A program made the position numbers and the translations under genes. From the NCBI GenBank assembly GCA_021784265.1, contig JAJXTA010000083.1, positions 1 to 8,772 on the forward strand: a DNA stretch of 8,772 nt, read 5' to 3'. Below, in pieces: positions 1 through 7,486 of the stretch (its first letter is position 1; the number at the start of each line of letters is the position of its first letter). Source of the stretch: a bacterium. Lineage in GTDB: Bacteria > Verrucomicrobiota > Verrucomicrobiia > Limisphaerales > J093. The notes under the pieces are model-generated. The model was given only the letters and a program-made list of their open reading frames with translations. It did not search any database and had not been told where the DNA came from.

Positions 1-954
1 CAGCGTGGCCCAGGCCAGCAGATCCAGGTCGGCCCGCCATTCGACCGCATAGGCTACGCCCGCCGGCTGGACGAAGCGCAGCGCCGCCCCGTTGGTTTGC
101 AGGGTGAGCTGATCGATCCGGAACGGGGCGGCGGGCTGGTACGCGAGGAGCAGGGTGGGGGTGTTGTTCGTGTCTTCGCGCGAGGCGAAGTCGCGGGCGG
201 TCTTTTCCGCGACCTCGTTTTCACTGATGAGTATCCAGCCGAAGTTCGTCGAGGGATGGTCGAGCCAGGCCTGCGCGTCCGCCAGCAAGGCCGGCGTGGG
301 CCCGAACGTGTAGGTCCGCTTGCCCGTCACCGGCGTCTGGGCACTGACCGCGGCGACGAAATCCACCGGCGCGCTTGCCCCGGGGCTGCTCCAGGTCTGG
401 TCGGGTTCGAAACGGCAGTTCCAACTCGCCTCGCCCGGGTCCGCCGGGAAACCGCGGTCGCCGAGTTTGTTGCCTTCGCCCCAGGGCCGGAGGAGGCGAT
501 GGAGGTCAAAGGTGGAATCGACGGGGCCCCCACCCCCGGCGGTGCCAGGGATGCGGACGACGGTGAGGGTTAAGACCGCGTTGGTGATCTTCGCGCCGGC
601 GGGAATCACGGCGGCGGGGTCGAACCGCAGCACGGCCCGGTTGCGGCTGGCTTGGCTCTGCGAGCCCGAGGTGCCGGAGGTGAAGTGGTACCAACCACCC
701 ATGTTATTGTCGGGGGCGCTTTCCAACAACGTGGTGTCGGCCACCGGCACGAGGGTCGCGTTGTCGGCGCGTCCCGCGGCCGGAGTGATGGCCAGCGTGG
801 CGAGGATCAGCAGCGAAGCCGCCCGCAGGCGGCTCCAGCGCTGAACGCCCCGCCCGGGCGTGGGAGGCGCCTCCGCGCCGCCGGGGCGGCGCCTCGGAGC
901 CGGCGCCGAGCGCGACGCGAACCGGAGCGGGTCATAAAATGGCAGGCTCGCCAA
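1..954 (-). CDS. DNRLRE domain-containing exported protein (C-terminus outside the window)
   Basis: The reading frame is open from 954 to base 1 with no stop and continues past the window edge. A signal peptide is encoded at about 828-766: arginine, then a hydrophobic core (ASLLILATLAI), then a PAAGRA cleavage region. The mature part begins DNATLVPVADTTLLE and carries the DNRLRE hallmarks: a 'SRNRAVLRFD' segment, 'AKITNAVLTL', a 'LHRLLRPWGEG' strand, 'GEASWNCRF', and an 'NFGWILISENE' region before 'TPTLLLAY'. After about base 125 comes a 'YAVEWRADLDLLAWATL' module like the tails of many verrucomicrobial secreted proteins. DNRLRE domains are beta-sandwich modules of surface or secreted proteins; the role here is unknown. 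It is the third gene of the leftward operon. The start is unresolved: the only standard in-frame candidate is TTG at 954-952, inside the DUF1501 gene and without a ribosome site. The ATG at 935-933, overlapping the DUF1501 stop as ATGA, is in another frame. A non-standard CTG at 828-826, preceded by GGAG, would give a compact signal peptide. The product call is firm; the start is not. Confidence 0.8.
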   Translation of the reverse strand, partial: MASLPFYDPLRFASRSAPAPRRRPGGAEAPPTPGRGVQRWSRLRAASLLILATLAITPAAGRADNATLVPVADTTLLESAPDNNMGGWYHFTSGTSGSQSQASRNRAVLRFDPAAVIPAGAKITNAVLTLTVVRIPGTAGGGGPVDSTFDLHRLLRPWGEGNKLGDRGFPADPGEASWNCRFEPDQTWSSPGASAPVDFVAAVSAQTPVTGKRTYTFGPTPALLADAQAWLDHPSTNFGWILISENEVAEKTARDFASREDTNNTPTLLLAYQPAAPFRIDQLTLQTNGAALRFVQPAGVAYAVEWRADLDLLAWATL

Positions 955-2395
955 TGATGGGGAAGCCGTCAGGCGCGATCCCGCCGTTTTGGAGGTGTTC
1001 CAACGGGTCGGCGTAGCCTGGGAGGATCGTTTCAAGCTGGGTTTGGGTGGCACCTAAATGGTCGCGGATGAGTTTGCCGAGGACCGACCGGTAGTCAATC
1101 GTGCGGCCGAGGTAGCGGTTGTTGACCAGGAACATCGAGCCGGTGGGGCCGAGCTTCCAGGAGTGGTTGTCGCATTGGTACACCCCACCCGCCACTTTGC
1201 CGCCCGCCAGAAACATCACGCTGGCCTCCGCGTGGTCGGTCCCCAGGGAGCCGTTCTCCTTGCTGGTGCGCCCGAACTCCGAGAGGGTCACCACCACGGT
1301 GTCGTCCCACAACTGGGGGCTGACGTCGAGGAAGTAGCGGCGCAGGGCGTAAAACGCCCAGCCGATCCATCCCAAGAGCTGGGCCTGGTTGCCCGTGAGA
1401 CTCCCCTGGTGGGTGTGCGTGTCGAACCCATCCAGTTGGGTCCCCGCCACCACCGCGTCGGTATGCGCCAGCACCTGGGCCGCCGTTTTGAGGTTGCTAA
1501 AGAACCCGAAGGCGGACCCGCTGAATTTCTTTTGGTTGGAGGCGGTATCGACCGGAAAGAGGTGGGTCACACCGTCCTGGTCGAAAAAGGCGTTGCCGGT
1601 GACGCCGATGGTCTTGAGGGCGTCGATGGAGGACTCCAACTGTTTCCCGGTGGCGAAGATCAAGTCGCGGTTGTCTTTGACCGGGTAGGGGATGGCGTAG
1701 CCGGCGTTGGTTGCCGCCAGGAGCTTGGCCTTGTCGGCCCCGGCGTCGGCCAAGCCCAACAGGTCGTAGCGCGCCGGATTATAGAGGTTGGGAAAGGCAA
1801 TGGCGCCCTGCAGGGAAAGCGGGCTCGAGCTCTGGACCGAGACGGCGGGGAACTGGCGGCCTTGGTAGAGCCCGGTATCCACCACCGCCCGATAAAACAC
1901 CCCGTCGGAGACATAATCGTCCCGGGGCACGCCGTTTTCCCAGTACCGCTGGGAATCGAAATGGGAGCGGGACTGCTTGCTGTAGGCGACCCGATGGAGC
2001 AAGGCCAGTTGCCCGGCGTTGAACACCGGGCCAAGGTCTTTGAGCGCCGGGTGGAGGCCGGCGAAACCGTTCCCCAGGTCGATCACGCGAGTCAGGTCAG
2101 GATGATCGGGCGTACGCCCGGTGACGCTGGTCAAGGGGTCCGGGGGCGGAAGATAGAGGCTGGGGCGGGTGGTGGCGCTGTAAGCGTCGTCGCCCCAGGG
2201 AATGACCGTGTTGAGGCCATCGTTGCCGCCGCGCAAGAAAATGAAGAGGAGTTTCTTGTTCGTCACCGGTAGCGCCCCGGCGGCCAGGGCGCGACGGAAA
2301 CAGGCGGGCAGACTAAGGCTGGCCGAGGCGGCCGTACCCAGCGCCAGCCGCAGGCTGCGTTCGAGGAACCGACGGCGGTGGATGAGGTTGATCAT
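932..2395 (-). CDS. DUF1501 family exported protein
   Basis: The 487-residue product belongs to the DUF1501 family (Pfam PF07394), related to the alkaline phosphatase/sulfatase superfamily; its substrate is unknown. Near the N-terminus is a twin-arginine-type signal (R7-R8-R9-F10-L11 with an Ala/Leu-rich stretch after it), so export in folded form by Tat is likely. The first conserved block follows at residues 49-64 (FLRGGNDGLNTV), and the second is SEFGRT at 372-377 with G-T-D-H at about 385-388, both diagnostic of the family. I chose ATG 2395 because it puts the twin arginines next to the N-terminus and lies 11 bases after the DUF1800 stop. A GTG at 2443 would add 16 residues and overlap the upstream gene by 37 bases. 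Neither start has a strong Shine-Dalgarno site (a GGAAGAA lies 15 bases before 2395), so translation is probably coupled to DUF1800. Length is ordinary for the family and no key block is missing. The stop codon overlaps an out-of-frame ATG as ATGA. Confidence 0.93.
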   Translation of the reverse strand: MINLIHRRRFLERSLRLALGTAASASLSLPACFRRALAAGALPVTNKKLLFIFLRGGNDGLNTVIPWGDDAYSATTRPSLYLPPPDPLTSVTGRTPDHPDLTRVIDLGNGFAGLHPALKDLGPVFNAGQLALLHRVAYSKQSRSHFDSQRYWENGVPRDDYVSDGVFYRAVVDTGLYQGRQFPAVSVQSSSPLSLQGAIAFPNLYNPARYDLLGLADAGADKAKLLAATNAGYAIPYPVKDNRDLIFATGKQLESSIDALKTIGVTGNAFFDQDGVTHLFPVDTASNQKKFSGSAFGFFSNLKTAAQVLAHTDAVVAGTQLDGFDTHTHQGSLTGNQAQLLGWIGWAFYALRRYFLDVSPQLWDDTVVVTLSEFGRTSKENGSLGTDHAEASVMFLAGGKVAGGVYQCDNHSWKLGPTGSMFLVNNRYLGRTIDYRSVLGKLIRDHLGATQTQLETILPGYADPLEHLQNGGIAPDGFPIIGEPAIL

Positions 2396-2406
2396 AGGTT
2401 TGTCGG

Positions 2407-4881
2407 TTATTCTTCCTGAAAGCGGCCCAAGCCCATCAGCCACGCCACCAAGCCCCGCACGCGGGCATCATACGCGGGGCTGCCGGGGTCCAATCCCACG
2501 AAGGGGGAGGAATTCGGGCGGCCGGTGTCGTCGGCATCCAGCACCGCCAGCGCGTTGGCGCGATCCAGATCGAGGTTGGCCCGGCCTTCGCCGGGGAAGA
2601 AGAGGCCCAAGAAGTAGTCGGCCACGGCGCCGGCCTCGCGCCAAGCGCTGGGGGGCAGCTTGAGCTTCAGCAGCCCGACGGGGTCACTGTGATTCTCTTG
2701 GCTGACCACGCCTAAGTCGGCGGCCTTGAACGGGTCGCGATCCGCCACCAAGAAGGCCTCCGCAAAGCGCATCCGCTCCACCAGGCTGGCGCTGCTGATC
2801 CAGTCCCGGCCATAGTCCGACCAACCGTCCGGCTCGACGCGCTCGAACATCGGCATGTTCAACCGGGTGAGCGGGAGCGCCAGCAGAGAGCCGTCGGTGT
2901 CCGCCGTGACCCCACCTCCGGGTTGGACCGCGCGCAACTGGCGCACGACGCTGACCACGAATTTCAAGGGCGTTTTGGCTTTCTGCTGCGCGGCGGCATC
3001 ATGCCGAAACAGGTCGGAGCTGAAGATGGCGCGCAGGACTTGGCGGAGGTTGCCCTGGCGGCCGTCGGCGGCCGTTCGCTCCCAGGCCAGCATGCATTGG
3101 TGGACGAGTTGGCCCTCCGGACTCAAGGCGCTGGGGTTCGAGTAATCGTAGGCGCCCTGGACGAAGTTCTCATGGACGAGCAAGCGGCAGAGCTTGGCGC
3201 AAATGAACTCCTGCGTATAAGGCAGGTTGGCGAGATGCTGGAGCACGTCGTCGCCGTCCTGCATGCCGCCGTTGCCGGTTCGCGCCGGCAGGTCCAGCTC
3301 GTAGGAGTGGCCGGCATACGGCGGGCCGAACCGGGTGTCGCAGGTCTTGTTTTTGAAGATGGCCTTGGCCCCGGAGTCGTGGTGGGAGCTGGTGAAGTGC
3401 AGGGTCCAGACGCCGGGATCGCTGTTGCGATTGGCCACGCGCGGGGCGAAGGGATTCTGCTGCTCGCCGGGAGGCACTTTCTCCACGCCCCAGCCGGTCC
3501 AGACCCGGGCCATCTGCTCGATATCGGTCTGGTCGTAACCGTTGTCCACGCCCATGGTAAACAATTCCATCAGCTCGCGCGCGTAGTTCTCGTTCGGATT
3601 CCCGCCCGTGCTGGTCACCGTATCGAGGTAAATGACCATCGCCGGGCTTTGGGCGCTGATCTTGAGCAGATCGTAGAAGGTGGTGTTGGGGTCCAGCAAC
3701 GCCCGCTGCCAGTTATCCAGCGCGTGGAAGCGGAACGCGGTGCTGACGTGGCTGATGTCCGTCCGGTTCGTGATCAGCCCAGCGATGTAGTTGTAGGTCT
3801 TGGTGTATTGGGTGGTAAAATGATTGTCGCAGAATTGGGTCAGGACCTCCACCAGTTGGCGTTGGCCCCGCACCGCGTGGAGCAGATGCCAGGCGCGCAG
3901 GTCGTCGATGGTGCCGGCGCCGGCCGTGAGTTTGGCATAGAGGGCGGCGGGCAGCGCCTGGCTGGGCACGAGGTGATGGGTGCTGTTGAGCCCCTGTTTG
4001 TAGCCCGCGCTCCCGTTGAGCCCCACCGTCAGCCGATCCCCATTGGTGCTGGGGAGGTACCAATAGCTCAGCGTATAGGTCTGGCCCACGCTCAACGACG
4101 GGGTCAGCGTTTGCCACACGGCGGAGCTGGGGGCGTAACCGGCGCTGGTGGCCACCAAATGGAGGCTGTTGGTGCCGCCCCAGGTGGTGTTGGTGTTCAG
4201 GCCGCTGGGGGCGAGGTTGGTGGCAATGTGCCACGTCGCTCCCAATGGCGTCTGGAAATCGCCATCGCGGATCAGATTCGTGCCCACGGCGCTATTGGTC
4301 CCCTTGACCAGCCGGAGTCCGGCCACGTACACGTCCCCGGGGGCGTCCAGGGTGAGGTAGAACGTCGAGCCAGAGGCCACCCCCGTCATCGTCACCAGTT
4401 GCCACGTCGGGGCGCCGGGGGCGGCGTCGAGATCGTCGGGGATCGTTTCCGGCGCCAACTGTTCATCAATGTAGGCTTGGGGGCCGATCGGGTTGGGCCC
4501 GGTCCAGACCCGCTGCAGATCGTCCGGGGTCGGACTGTACGCCAGGCGGTTCAGGACAATCGAGGTCAGCAGGGCGTCGTCGCTCAGCCGGTTCACCCGA
4601 AGCCGCTGAAAAGCATGCGGCTGGGTCACCGGCGCGGTCCAGGTGTAGCCCTGGACCTGCCCGCGCGGATCGTTGGTGTAGGGACCAAAAACCGTCGGCG
4701 CCGATTCGATCAGGAAGGCGTCCGCCGCCGGATAGGGGGTCCATTCGAGTTGCTCGAGGGCATTGCTCACGGTGGTGACCAACACCGGAGGGTCCGGCGG
4801 TCCCCCCGCGATTCCGGGGCGCGGGGCGGCCAGACAAACCAAGAGCGCGAGGGTCAGACCGGAGGCCGTTGGGTGGCGCAT
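2407..4881 (-). CDS. DUF1800 family exported protein with inserted carbohydrate-binding-like domain
   Basis: This 824-residue protein is a DUF1800 family member (Pfam PF08811), a family of unknown function usually encoded next to DUF1501, as here. Residues 1-25 form a Sec-type signal peptide ending GIA. Residues 33-97 resemble a fibronectin-III-like or 'ESAPTVFGPY' tail module. DUF1800 begins at about 105 (IVLNRLAYSPTPDDLQRV, then YIDEQL). It is interrupted at about 155-300 by a beta-rich segment with a 'LIRDGDFQTPLGATWHIA' start and 'VWQTLTPSLSVGQTYTLSYW' strands, typical of CBM4/9-like galactose-binding folds. DUF1800 resumes with LRAWHLLHAVRGQRQLVEVL (329-348), NENYARELMELFTMGVD (430-446), ARVWTGW (458-464), HHDSG (500-504), DGDDVLQHLANLPYTQEFI (542-560) and a conserved PDGWSDYGRDW block (684-694). 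It is the first gene of the leftward operon. ATG 4881 is the only reasonable start, though no Shine-Dalgarno site is visible. The family call is firm; the inserted-domain fold is judged by eye. Confidence 0.93.
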   Translation of the reverse strand: MRHPTASGLTLALLVCLAAPRPGIAGGPPDPPVLVTTVSNALEQLEWTPYPAADAFLIESAPTVFGPYTNDPRGQVQGYTWTAPVTQPHAFQRLRVNRLSDDALLTSIVLNRLAYSPTPDDLQRVWTGPNPIGPQAYIDEQLAPETIPDDLDAAPGAPTWQLVTMTGVASGSTFYLTLDAPGDVYVAGLRLVKGTNSAVGTNLIRDGDFQTPLGATWHIATNLAPSGLNTNTTWGGTNSLHLVATSAGYAPSSAVWQTLTPSLSVGQTYTLSYWYLPSTNGDRLTVGLNGSAGYKQGLNSTHHLVPSQALPAALYAKLTAGAGTIDDLRAWHLLHAVRGQRQLVEVLTQFCDNHFTTQYTKTYNYIAGLITNRTDISHVSTAFRFHALDNWQRALLDPNTTFYDLLKISAQSPAMVIYLDTVTSTGGNPNENYARELMELFTMGVDNGYDQTDIEQMARVWTGWGVEKVPPGEQQNPFAPRVANRNSDPGVWTLHFTSSHHDSGAKAIFKNKTCDTRFGPPYAGHSYELDLPARTGNGGMQDGDDVLQHLANLPYTQEFICAKLCRLLVHENFVQGAYDYSNPSALSPEGQLVHQCMLAWERTAADGRQGNLRQVLRAIFSSDLFRHDAAAQQKAKTPLKFVVSVVRQLRAVQPGGGVTADTDGSLLALPLTRLNMPMFERVEPDGWSDYGRDWISSASLVERMRFAEAFLVADRDPFKAADLGVVSQENHSDPVGLLKLKLPPSAWREAGAVADYFLGLFFPGEGRANLDLDRANALAVLDADDTGRPNSSPFVGLDPGSPAYDARVRGLVAWLMGLGRFQEE
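3982..4419 (-). other. CBM4/9-like domain inserted in the DUF1800 protein (residues about 155-300)
   Basis: Within the DUF1800 protein this stretch separates the N-terminal DUF1800 helix block (LNRLAYSPTPDDL) from the WHLLHAV block that normally follows after a shorter linker. It is Thr/Ser/Asn/Gly-rich and beta-like, has a 'NLIRDGDFQ' opening, 'WGGTNSLHLVAT' and 'GQTYTLSYWY', and resembles galactose-binding-like modules that bind carbohydrate. A sugar-binding role is inferred; the ligand cannot be told. Boundaries are approximate. Confidence 0.55.
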
Positions 4882-4901
4882 AATCAGGGCGCGATGCTCA
4901 A

Positions 4902-4918
4902 CCCGGCGCCATGCCGGG
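4902..4918. other. GC hairpin in the DUF1800 leader
   Basis: CCCGGC and GCCGGG form a 6-bp perfect stem around a 5-base loop, about 20 bases upstream of the DUF1800 ATG. It would sit in the mRNA leader, close enough to affect ribosome access. It is short, and in GC-rich DNA such a stem can arise by chance. Confidence 0.3.
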
Positions 4919-4960
4919 CGGACGTAAATTAAGCACGTTTCATGCCATAAATCCTAGCGG

Positions 4961-4966
4961 CTTATA
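4961..4966 (-). promoter_or_regulatory. Possible -10 element of the leftward operon
   Basis: On the minus strand this reads TATAAG, five of six matches to the bacterial -10 consensus, about 80 bases upstream of the DUF1800 start. At the 17-base spacing the -35 position reads AGGTCT, which is a poor match. A better hexamer (TTGAGG, 4996-4991) lies too far away at 24 bases. It is only a weak candidate. Confidence 0.2.
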
Positions 4967-5175
4967 CGAGTCGGATGGGGTCTAGACCTGCCTCAACAAC
5001 GCCCGGCGCTGCGGCCCCCGGCCGCGCCCGGTCCGCCCATGCGGCCCGGGGGATGCCGGGAGTCCGGCGCGGGTGATTGCCTCAGCCTCGGACAGGATGG
5101 TCCGGTTTCGGCACAGCCCGACGCGGGGCCGCGGCCCGGGACTGGTCCGGCCCCGCCGGGTTGGGAAGCGGGGGG

Positions 5176-5201
5176 CGTTGCCGCTCCGCCGAGCGGCGAC
5201 G
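5176..5201. repeat. Strong 11-bp GC-rich hairpin
   Basis: CGTTGCCGCTC (5176-5186) pairs with GAGCGGCGACG (5191-5201) across a 4-base CGCC loop; ten pairs are Watson-Crick and one is a T/G wobble. Neither side is followed by a T-run, so it is not a standard intrinsic terminator. It could be part of a structured RNA, a protein binding site or a remnant of an inverted repeat; the function is unknown. Confidence 0.5.
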
Positions 5202-5292
5202 GTTGGGGAAGGCGGCACAAAACGGTCCGCGGGGGGAGTCGCACCGCGATCACTCCCGCGGCTGGCAAGTTGGTGGGCAATAGGTTATGCGT

Positions 5293-5322
5293 GTTTTTGG
5301 GAACCGGGTCAAAAACTTTTTT
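5293..5322 (+). terminator. Terminator-like hairpin with T-tract
   Basis: GTTTTTG (5293-5299) pairs with CAAAAAC (5310-5316) across a 10-base loop, and six T's follow at 5317-5322. The shape is that of an intrinsic terminator for plus-strand transcription, but the stem is AT-rich and therefore weak. No plus-strand gene lies upstream in the window for it to end. It might end a small RNA from 5000-5290, attenuate the rightward transcript, or be accidental. Confidence 0.3.
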
Positions 5323-5404
5323 GCTGCAATCCGGTCCATTTCGGCGTACATGATTACCCCCGAGGCTTATGGCACTGCGGCATACTTGCATACCGAGGGA
5401 CCCA

Positions 5405-5422
5405 GGCGCCGCCCACGGCGCC
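5405..5422. repeat. GGCGCC inverted repeat before the rightward genes
   Basis: Two copies of the self-complementary hexamer GGCGCC lie 6 bases apart and can form a 6-bp all-GC stem. It sits 24 bases upstream of the helicase ribosome binding site. It could be an operator half-site pair or a leader hairpin; in GC-rich DNA chance is a real alternative. Confidence 0.3.
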
Positions 5423-5446
5423 AGCCCTTCCCGGTTCCCTTTACCC

Positions 5447-5452
5447 GGAGGA
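5447..5452 (+). promoter_or_regulatory. Shine-Dalgarno site of the PLD-helicase gene
   Basis: GGAGGA lies six bases upstream of the ATG at 5459, close to ideal spacing. It fixes the start of the helicase gene and is the only strong ribosome site seen in the window. Confidence 0.8.
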
Positions 5453-5458
5453 CCGTAA

Positions 5459-7486
5459 ATGCCCCGCATCTTCGATAACATCGAATCGGATCTGCTCCCA
5501 GCCCTCGAGCAAACGCTGCTCGTCTCCCAACGCGCCGACTTTTGCGTCGGCTACTTCAATCTCCGCGGCTGGAAGGCCATTGACGCCCACGTCGAGAACT
5601 GGCCGGGCGGGCCGGAAAACCAGTGCCGCCTCATGGTCGGCATGCAACGCCTGCCCCAGGACGAACTCCGGGAATGCCTCAGTCTCGTTCACAAAGACGA
5701 GCCGATGGACAACCCCACCGCCATCCGGCTCAAGCGCAAGCTCGCCGAGGACTTCCGCAACCAGCTCGCAATGGGCGCCCCCACCGATGCCGACGAAGCC
5801 GGCCTGCGCCGGCTCGCCGCCCAACTCAGATCCGGCAAGCTCGTCGTTAAGCTCTTCCTGCGTCACACCCTGCACGCCAAGCTCTACCTTTGCTTCCGCC
5901 ACGACTTCAACAACCCCCGTGTGGGCTATCTCGGCAGCAGCAACCTGACCCTGGCTGGCCTCGCCCGCCAGGGCGAGCTCAACGTTGATGTGCTCGACCT
6001 CGACGCCACGGCCAAGCTCGCCGCGTGGTTTGAAGATCGCTGGAAAGACCACTGGTGCCTCGACATCACCAAGGAGCTCATCCAGGTCATCGAAGAAAGC
6101 TGGGCGCGCCCGGACATCCTGCCGCCCTATTACCTCTACGTCAAAATGGCCTACCACCTGGCCGAGGAGGCGCGGGCGGGCCTGTCCGAGTTTTCCATTC
6201 CCAAAGAGTTTCGCGAAGTGCTGCTCGATTTTCAGAGCGCCGCCGTCCGCATCGCCGCCCGCCACCTCGAAAAGCGCGGCGGCGTCGTAATCGGCGACGT
6301 GGTTGGCCTCGGCAAGACGCTCATGGCCAGCGCGCTGGCCCGTGTGTTCCAGGACCCGCCCCACTCGCTCGAGACGCTCATCATTTGCCCCGTCAACCTC
6401 CAAACCATGTGGCAAGACTACGCCGATACCTACCGGCTGCTCTGCAGAATCGTGCCGTTGACACAGGTTGGCTCCGTCTTGCCCGAACTCCGCCGCTACC
6501 GCGTCGTGCTGATCGACGAAAGCCACAATCTCCGCAACCGCGAGGGCAAACGGTACGCCCTCATCCGCGATTACATCGAGCGCAACAACAGTCGCTGCAT
6601 CCTCCTTTCGGCCACGCCGTACAACAAGACCTACCTCGACCTCGGCAACCAACTCCGCTTGTTCCTCAACCCGGAACAGCCCCTCGGCCTCCGGCCAGAC
6701 GAATACCTCCGCCGGGACTGCCACGGTCTCGTCGAAGACTTCACCCGCCGCCACCAGTGCCCCGTCAACTCGCTCGCGGCCTTCGAGAAAAGCGAATATG
6801 CCGACGACTGGCGCGAGCTCATGCGCCTGTTCATGGTCCGCCGCACCCGCTCCTTTATCGAAAAGAACTACGCCCAGCCCCACCCCGATACGGGCAAGAA
6901 ATGCCTGCGGCTGGAAAACGGCCAGCCGTTTTTCTTCCCCAAGCGCGTGCCCTGCACCCTCAAATTCCGCATCCGCGACGGCGACAGTCGCGACCAATTC
7001 GCCCGCCTCTACTCCGATAAGGTCGTTGACACCATCCGGGTCTTGCACCTGCCCCGCTACGGGCTGGGCAATTACGTCAAACCCAGCCTCGACCGCCCGC
7101 CCACCCAGGACGAAGCGGAAGTCATCAAAAACCTTTCCCGCGCCGGTCTCCGCCTTATGGGCTTCTGCCGCACCAACCTCTTCAAACGCCTGGAAAGCAG
7201 CGGCTGGGCTTTCATCCAATCCGTCCAGCGCCACGTCCTGCGCAATTTCATCTACCTGCAGGCCATCGAAACCAGCCAACCGCTCCCCATCGGCACCCAG
7301 GACGACGCCCTGTTCGATACCGCCGGCCAGGACGCCGACCTCGACGCCACCACCGCAACCCGCGATTTCTTCGGCGAAGCCAACGGCACGGCGCCAACCT
7401 TTGGCGACAAACTGCGGTTGCCTCGAATTGACGGACAGAGAATCGGGGTCACCATCAAGAAATGGGATATGGTATGTATGCGTTGA
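5459..7486 (+). CDS. PLD-like nuclease / SF2 (SNF2-type) helicase, truncated before the second RecA lobe
   Basis: This 675-residue cytoplasmic protein joins a nuclease-like domain to half a helicase. Residues 1-200 are a phospholipase-D-like domain: H139-x-K141 followed by G159-S-S-N162-L-T fits a single HKD motif, as in PLD-type nucleases that act as dimers. A Q-like motif (LLDFQSAA) precedes Walker A at 279-287 (GDVVGLGKT), then the Walker B box D353-E-S-H356 and motif III S384-[14 protein letters not shown] block at 458-467 and [10 protein letters not shown] at 573-582 are typical of SNF2-like proteins just before their second RecA lobe. That lobe, with its arginine-finger motif VI, is absent: the protein ends about 90 residues later, whereas PLD-helicases of this architecture usually exceed 1000 residues. 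From Leu654 (base 7418) codons change from mostly C/G-ending to cga, gga, aga, gta and tgt, suggesting a junction with foreign sequence. It starts the rightward pair; the next gene overlaps its end. It may be a decayed remnant. The domain call is firm; activity is doubtful. Confidence 0.88.
   Translation: MPRIFDNIESDLLPALEQTLLVSQRADFCVGYFNLRGWKAIDAHVENWPGGPENQCRLMVGMQRLPQDELRECLSLVHKDEPMDNPTAIRLKRKLAEDFRNQLAMGAPTDADEAGLRRLAAQLRSGKLVVKLFLRHTLHAKLYLCFRHDFNNPRVGYLGSSNLTLAGLARQGELNVDVLDLDATAKLAAWFEDRWKDHWCLDITKELIQVIEESWARPDILPPYYLYVKMAYHLAEEARAGLSEFSIPKEFREVLLDFQSAAVRIAARHLEKRGGVVIGDVVGLGKTLMASALARVFQDPPHSLETLIICPVNLQTMWQDYADTYRLLCRIVPLTQVGSVLPELRRYRVVLIDESHNLRNREGKRYALIRDYIERNNSRCILLSATPYNKTYLDLGNQLRLFLNPEQPLGLRPDEYLRRDCHGLVEDFTRRHQCPVNSLAAFEKSEYADDWRELMRLFMVRRTRSFIEKNYAQPHPDTGKKCLRLENGQPFFFPKRVPCTLKFRIRDGDSRDQFARLYSDKVVDTIRVLHLPRYGLGNYVKPSLDRPPTQDEAEVIKNLSRAGLRLMGFCRTNLFKRLESSGWAFIQSVQRHVLRNFIYLQAIETSQPLPIGTQDDALFDTAGQDADLDATTATRDFFGEANGTAPTFGDKLRLPRIDGQRIGVTIKKWDMVCMR

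Larger units (their letters stand above)
4882..5458. other. Divergent intergenic region without a credible gene
   Basis: This 577-base gap separates the leftward and rightward gene groups and must hold both promoters. The part from about 4985 to 5280 is very GC-rich; 5281-5380 is more AT-rich and is the likelier promoter zone for the rightward genes, but I see no convincing -35/-10 pair there. The open frames in this gap encode low-complexity Pro/Gly/Arg-rich chains with no family resemblance or ribosome site, so I do not call them. Three hairpins and a short 10-base palindrome (GGTCTAGACC, 4979-4988) are the main structure. I found no tRNA or rRNA. Confidence 0.6.

Noticed and set aside
1058..2272. 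A 404-codon plus-strand open frame opposite the DUF1501 gene
   Set aside because: Same antisense effect of GC-rich codons; the product shows no family features, while the minus strand carries conserved DUF1501 blocks.
2923..4932. A 669-codon plus-strand open frame opposite the DUF1800 gene
   Set aside because: It is antisense to a clear family member, with Val/Gly/Arg/His-rich composition, no ribosome site and no domain. Long antisense frames are expected in DNA with GC-rich third positions.
4979..4988. Palindrome GGTCTAGACC as an operator
   Set aside because: Only 10 bases, single copy, and expected by chance at this scale; mentioned only within the intergenic entry.
4993..5481. Minus-strand frame of 162 codons and overlapping plus-strand frames in the intergenic gap
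   Set aside because: Pro/Gly/Arg low-complexity products without motifs; frames overlap each other and the ribosome site of the helicase gene.
5441..7279. A 612-codon minus-strand open frame opposite the helicase gene
   Set aside because: Ala/Val/Glu-rich shadow of a gene with visible PLD and helicase motifs on the plus strand.
5459..7486. Assignment as DISARM or Mokosh
   Set aside because: DISARM has separate SNF2 and PLD genes with a methylase and DrmA/B, none visible here. Mokosh proteins, as I recall them, carry an SF1-type helicase with a C-terminal PLD, the opposite layout.
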